Shown here: piece after piece, positions 30,212 to 31,658 of the stretch
Layout: each line of letters opens with the position of its first letter
How positions within the stretch are numbered: the stretch's first letter is position 1
Source of the DNA: CAZOVB01 sp964583095
GTDB taxonomy: Bacteria > Planctomycetota > Phycisphaerae > SM23-33
Assembly (NCBI GenBank): GCA_964583095.1
Contig: CAZOVB010000052.1
Location: forward strand, 1 to 31,658
Length of the DNA stretch: 31,658 nucleotides
Reading direction: 5' to 3'
The notes under the pieces: model-generated
Told to the model about the DNA's origin: nothing
Seen by the model: the letters and a program-made list of their open reading frames with translations, nothing else
Database searches by the model: none
Made by a program: the position numbers and the translations under genes

Positions 30212-31180
30212 ATGCAATACACGACACTGGGAAACACGGGCGTGAAGGTCTCGCGCCTCTGCTATGGGACCATGAGCTTCGGCGGCGATGCCGACGAGGA
30301 TACCTCGGCCAAGCTGTTCGCGCGGTGCCTGGACGTCGGGATCAACTTCTTCGACTGTGCCAACGTCTACGCCGGCGGGCGCAGTGAGCAGATCCTCGGC
30401 CAACTGATGAAGGGCAAGCGAGACGAACTGGTCATTACCAGCAAGGTCGGCTTTGCCACCGGCGACCGACGGATCGAGCGGGGCCTTTCACGCCGGACGA
30501 TCCGCATGGCCTGTGAAGACTCGCTTCGTCGTCTGGATACCGACCGCATCGATGTCTACTTCTGCCATCACGACGATCCGCAGACACCGATCGATGAGAC
30601 ACTCCGCGGGCTGGACGATCTGGTCCGCCAGGGCAAGATTCTCTATGCGGGGCTGAGCAACTTCTCGGCCTGGCAGATCGCAAAGGCCCTGGGGCGGGCG
30701 CAGCTACATCATCTCTCCGGGATCCACGTACTCCAGCCGATGTACAACCTGGCCAAGCGGACGGCAGAGGTGGAGATCCTCCCACTGGCCTCTGCGGAGA
30801 ACCTGGCCGTTACGCCCTACAGCCCGCTTGGCGGCGGATTGCTGACCGGCAAGTATACCCCCGCCGGCAAGGATGAATCCGGCCGGCTGAGCACGAACCG
30901 GATGTACTCCACGCGCTACGGCGATGAGGAGAACTACCGCATCGCCGAGACATTCTCCACCTTTGCCGACCAGGCCGGCGTGCATCCGGTGACACTGGCG
31001 GTGGCGTGGGTGAAATCACACCCGGCCGTGACGGCCCCGATTATCGGGGCGAGAAATCTTGAGCAGATCCAGCCCTCCCTGGAAGCCGGCGACTACGAGA
31101 TGTCCCCCCGGCAGCGAGAGGAGATCTCCGCCCTGACCCCGCCGCCTCCGGTGGCCACCGACCGCGATGAAGAACGCTGA
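30212..31180 (+). CDS. Aldo/keto reductase
   Basis: The product has 322 residues and starts at the ATG at 30212 behind GAAAGGAAGATCC. It belongs to the aldo/keto reductase superfamily, (beta-alpha)8-barrel enzymes that reduce carbonyls with NADPH. The catalytic tetrad fits Asp48 (INFFDCANVY), Tyr53, Lys78 (DELVITSKVG) and His119 (DVYFCHHDDPQTP). LSNFSAWQIAKAL and TPYSPLGGGLLTGKY fit the substrate pocket and the later strand-helix pattern of the group that includes potassium-channel beta subunits and YajO-like enzymes. The C-terminus has the cofactor-contact pattern APIIGARNLEQIQPSLEA. The substrate cannot be inferred. It reads away from the AAA ATPase and ends before repeat-rich DNA. Confidence 0.95.
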   Translation: MQYTTLGNTGVKVSRLCYGTMSFGGDADEDTSAKLFARCLDVGINFFDCANVYAGGRSEQILGQLMKGKRDELVITSKVGFATGDRRIERGLSRRTIRMACEDSLRRLDTDRIDVYFCHHDDPQTPIDETLRGLDDLVRQGKILYAGLSNFSAWQIAKALGRAQLHHLSGIHVLQPMYNLAKRTAEVEILPLASAENLAVTPYSPLGGGLLTGKYTPAGKDESGRLSTNRMYSTRYGDEENYRIAETFSTFADQAGVHPVTLAVAWVKSHPAVTAPIIGARNLEQIQPSLEAGDYEMSPRQREEISALTPPPPVATDRDEER

Positions 31181-31658
31181 GATGGCTGTGCAGCCGCACA
31201 ACGGATGCCCAACGTTGCGAGCGAACGTAGCCAATGCAGATGCCCCAGCAAGTGATTCGTCGGGTGCGCCCCTGCCCAGCGGCTTCCACGCGCCGGCTCA
31301 CGGCCAGGTAGGAGGGATCGGCCTCTCGGCCAGGTAAAAAGTAGTAGGTAAAAGGTGAAAGTGCCATCGGCAGTGCCTCGCTGGCCTCCGAACACGTCTT
31401 TCCGCGTCTCGCCCCCCCAGCGCGGGTGCCACGGACCTGCGAAGCAAGTCCGTGCCTCCACTGCGTCCGAATGCGTCCTTCATCGCCTCCCACGCGGATA
31501 ACCCGGGGCTTGCATCCAGCCGATGTCGGCAAGCGCGTGGGAAACGCTCGAAGGACGCTGTCCTTCTCGCAGTGTCCCACCCTACAATCGGCTCCCACGC
31601 GCCGGCCGACGGCAGCGATTTCGGGTGCCATCACCTTGTCCCCAAGGTGATGCCTCGT
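31181..31658. repeat. Non-coding, repeat-rich DNA with short direct and inverted repeats
   Basis: No gene is supported here. A 25-base unit occurs at 31280-31304 and 31589-31613 with 22 identical positions (core CCACGCGCCGGC). A hairpin CACGGACcTGC-GAA-GCAaGTCCGTG lies at 31430-31454. A perfect 10-bp stem CATCACCTTG-TCCC-CAAGGTGATG lies at 31629-31652. Such pieces look like dispersed intergenic elements. Several long frames cross the area but have no start signals or motifs. Confidence 0.5.

Noticed and set aside
28690..30387. Plus-strand 565-residue open frame opposite the AAA ATPase
   Set aside because: It is antisense to a gene with intact Walker motifs, and no start signal or family is visible.

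Overview
The window is about 31.7 kb of high-GC bacterial DNA with densely packed, mostly minus-strand genes. The combination of traits points to a planctomycete, possibly of the Phycisphaerae: a free-standing LigD-type phosphoesterase domain, an SPFH protein with a C-terminal GYF-like domain, many short lipoproteins and membrane proteins without clear names, zinc-ribbon membrane proteins, a Ycf46-like AAA ATPase and dispersed intergenic repeats. This placement is inference from gene content, because no rRNA or other phylogenetic marker was compared. No rRNA, tRNA, CRISPR array or phage module was seen.

Layout, left to right. 1-622: 5' part of an IS1634-type transposase that runs off the left edge. 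623-1274: sparse region with one possible 47-codon ORF. 1275-4200 (minus): a small protein with a duplicated 34-residue unit, a secreted LTxxQ-repeat protein, a protein of unclear family with a faint deoxyhypusine-synthase-like look, and a short partner. 4316-6461: dnaK with a strong terminator and an upstream element that fits the sigma-54 consensus. 6569-8839 (minus): a zinc-ribbon membrane protein and an SPFH/virion-core-like protein, arranged like Bacillus YdjG/YdjI. 9043-10270 (minus): a cupin and two paralogous lipoproteins. 10628-14162 (plus): three membrane proteins in one likely operon, converging on a LigD phosphoesterase-like gene. 14667-15002 (plus): a small membrane protein, followed by about 650 bases with little in them. 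15576-17413 (minus): pyrR and pyrB overlapping, then a rubredoxin, then a near-ideal intrinsic terminator. 17579-18703 (plus): a secreted coiled-coil protein. 18725-25323 (minus): hemL, a membrane protein, a lipoprotein, a PAS histidine kinase and two radical SAM proteins in one direction. 25420-28458 (minus): leuS behind a leader with four mutually complementary segments. 28546-30045 (minus): a Ycf46-like AAA ATPase. 30212-31180 (plus): an aldo/keto reductase. 31181-31658: repeat-rich non-coding DNA.

How the genes may work together. Recognisable housekeeping functions are protein folding (dnaK), pyrimidine synthesis and its control (pyrR-pyrB), tetrapyrrole synthesis (hemL) and leucyl-tRNA charging (leuS). 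Around these sit envelope proteins of unknown role. The most interesting regulatory signals are the sigma-54-like element before dnaK and the attenuator-like leader of leuS. The most interesting gene groupings are the zinc-ribbon/SPFH pair, the two radical SAM enzymes downstream of a histidine kinase, and the uncharacterised enzyme-like protein with its short partner. I found no single large novel system that the sequence alone proves.
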